The notes beneath the pieces were generated by a model, which saw only the letters and a program-made list of their open reading frames with translations, had not been told where the DNA came from and made no database searches. Position numbers and translations under genes: made by a program. Below, piece by piece: positions 5,507-6,708 of a stretch of 6,708 bases of DNA; the stretch's first letter is position 1; every line of letters starts with the position of its first letter. Source of the DNA: JBLYYQ01 sp048550035 (lineage in GTDB: Bacteria > Nitrospinota_A > UBA7883 > JBLYYQ01). Where the stretch lies: assembly GCA_048550035.1 (NCBI GenBank), contig JBLYYQ010000133.1, positions 1 to 6,708 of the forward strand, read 5' to 3'.

Positions 5507-6345
5507 TGAGTGAACAGATTAGTTTTACCAAAATGCATGGCATCGGCAACGATTTTGTTGTTATTGATAACAGGAAAAATTGTTATAGGCAGGTTCAGAA
5601 AAATAGCAAGCTAATTTTAGATCGCCACTATGGGATTGGTGCTGATCAGATATTATTGATCGAGGAATCAGAATCTAACTATCCATTCATGCGTGTTTAT
5701 AATTCGGATGGTTCAACAGCTGAAATGTGCGGTAACGGAATTAGAGCAGTGGCGATATATCTAAAAGAGAATGATAAGGCTAGCTTTCCTGATTCAGAGA
5801 TCAAAGTTGAGACAGATGCAGGTTTGATTGTTTGCCAGATCAGAGATGATAATATGGTTAGAGTTGAGATGGGAAGTCCAATTTTAGACGGGCTGGCGAT
5901 CCCGACAGTTTTTGATAAAGTACTAATTAATGAACCTCTTAAAATTGGCTCTAGTGAGTACCACATAACTGCGGTTTCAATGGGGAATCCCCATGCTGTA
6001 ATATTTGTAGATGATGTTTCAGAGGTAGATTTAGCTAAAGAAGGAGCGCTCATTGAGAATGCAACCTCTTTTTTTCCAAATAAGATCAATGTTGAGTTTG
6101 TAGAGGTTGTAAGTGAGAGCAAATTAAAGGTTCGAGTCTGGGAGAGAGGAGCAGGTGAGACATTAGCATGTGGTACTGGAGCTTCTGCTAGTATGGTTGC
6201 AGCTAGCTTAAATGGCAAGGTTGCTACTGAAGCGACAATCTCTCTGCCAGGTGGCGATCTTCAGCTTGAGTTTCTGGACAAGAAAACAATTTTTATGACA
6301 GGTCCTGCTGTATCTGTTTTTAGTGGGACTATTTTAGTTGACTAA
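5503..6345 (+). CDS. dapF: Diaminopimelate epimerase
   Basis: This 280-aa cofactor-independent epimerase interconverts LL- and meso-diaminopimelate, supplying meso-DAP for peptidoglycan and for LysA. The two catalytic cysteines are present: Cys76 in EMCGNGIRAVA and Cys223 in GAGETLACGTGASAS. Other family blocks are FTKMHGIGNDFVVID (8-22), YGIGADQILL (43-52), RVYNSDGSTAE (64-74), SMGNPHAVIFVDDV (159-172) and INVEFV (195-200). The frame is intact and length normal. Two adjacent ATGs (5503 and 5506) could serve as start. The first overlaps the lysA TGA as ATGA. The nearest purine-rich site, AGGAGAG (5473-5479), lies 23 nt before 5503, too far for a normal Shine-Dalgarno, so initiation probably depends on coupling with lysA. 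dapA follows after 17 bp. Confidence 0.96.
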   Translation: MMSEQISFTKMHGIGNDFVVIDNRKNCYRQVQKNSKLILDRHYGIGADQILLIEESESNYPFMRVYNSDGSTAEMCGNGIRAVAIYLKENDKASFPDSEIKVETDAGLIVCQIRDDNMVRVEMGSPILDGLAIPTVFDKVLINEPLKIGSSEYHITAVSMGNPHAVIFVDDVSEVDLAKEGALIENATSFFPNKINVEFVEVVSESKLKVRVWERGAGETLACGTGASASMVAASLNGKVATEATISLPGGDLQLEFLDKKTIFMTGPAVSVFSGTILVD

Positions 6346-6362
6346 CTTAAGTAGGTGAACTT

Positions 6363-6708
6363 ATGAATTTTCAAGGCTCAGTGGTGGCGATAGTCACCCC
6401 GTTTTCTGATGGCAGAATTGACAAAGACTCCTTCAAGAATCTTGTGGAATTTAATATCAGTAATAAAACCACTGCAATAGTTGTAGCCGGTACAACAGGT
6501 GAGTCGCCAACATTATCTCATTTGGAGCATAATGAACTAGTTGATGATGCAATCAGATTTATTGATGGTAGAATTCCGCTGATTGCAGGAGCTGGAAGCA
6601 ACTCAACAGCAGAAGCAATAGATTTAAGTAAAGCTGCCAAAGAGAGTGGAGCCGCAGCTACATTAGTAGTTAATCCATACTATAACAGACCAACTCAAGA
6701 AGGACTAC
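6363..6708 (+). CDS. dapA: 4-hydroxy-tetrahydrodipicolinate synthase, 3' end missing
   Basis: The first 115 codons of a DapA aldolase run off the right edge without a stop. DapA condenses pyruvate with L-aspartate semialdehyde, the committed step of the DAP/lysine pathway. The N-terminus (FQGSVVAIVTPFSDGRID) and AGTTGESPTL (42-51), with the Thr44/Thr45 pair, are typical. So are PLIAGAGSNST (72-82) and VNPYYNRPTQEGL (103-115), with Tyr106/Tyr107. The Schiff-base lysine (~position 161 in E. coli) lies beyond the window, so activity cannot be confirmed. Family length is ~290-300 aa, so about 60% of the gene is missing. The ATG at 6363 is supported by AGGTGA (6353-6358) and by the alignment of the conserved N-terminus. 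It is 17 bp after dapF, so very probably in the same operon. Confidence 0.95.
   Translation, partial: MNFQGSVVAIVTPFSDGRIDKDSFKNLVEFNISNKTTAIVVAGTTGESPTLSHLEHNELVDDAIRFIDGRIPLIAGAGSNSTAEAIDLSKAAKESGAAATLVVNPYYNRPTQEGL

Noticed and set aside
5697..6218. 173-codon open frame on the - strand
   Set aside because: It lies entirely antisense to dapF, which has both catalytic cysteines and all family motifs. The predicted protein is Ser/Thr/Pro-rich with no recognisable domain, as expected of an antisense shadow.

Overview
The window is AT-rich bacterial DNA (about 35-40% G+C, judged by eye from sample lines). It carries seven convincing protein genes, all on the + strand and tightly packed; the first and last are cut by the window edges. 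The gene set points to a diderm (Gram-negative) bacterium: a signal-peptide-bearing trypsin-like protease with PDZ-type domains, meso-diaminopimelate enzymes, and two enzymes of the futalosine route to menaquinone. The lysA-dapF-dapA order and the protein motifs look broadly proteobacterial. No marker fixes the genus, and a rickettsial-type alphaproteobacterium, a campylobacterotan and a former deltaproteobacterium all remain possible.

Layout. (1) 1-544: 3' part of a RadC/JAB-domain gene. (2) 545-761: an AT-rich spacer. It holds a possible 39-codon membrane-peptide ORF on the - strand (541-660), an AT inverted repeat, a 15-bp dyad with -10-like hexamers, and an 11-bp tandem repeat that runs into the next start codon. 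(3) 762-4180: mqnE, mqnA and a Deg9-like serine protease, probably one transcription unit. The mqnE-mqnA gap is 31 bp, and mqnA overlaps the protease gene by 8 bp. (4) 4181-4240: a 60-bp spacer. (5) 4241-6708: lysA, dapF and the start of dapA. lysA and dapF overlap by 4 bp, and the dapF-dapA gap is 17 bp.

How the genes work together. MqnA dehydrates chorismate to 3-[(1-carboxyvinyl)oxy]benzoate, and MqnE joins that product to SAM-derived adenosine to give aminofutalosine. These are the first two steps of the futalosine menaquinone pathway; the later genes (mqnB, mqnC, mqnD) are not in the window. DapA, DapF and LysA are the entry, epimerase and final steps of the DAP/lysine pathway, which feeds peptidoglycan and protein synthesis. 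The protease is probably an envelope enzyme; its role beside menaquinone genes is unknown.

I see no clear previously undescribed system, mobile element, CRISPR array, tRNA or rRNA. The points most worth a second look are the small opposite-strand membrane ORF, the start/stop stack in front of mqnE, and the overlap of a Deg9-like protease with mqnA.
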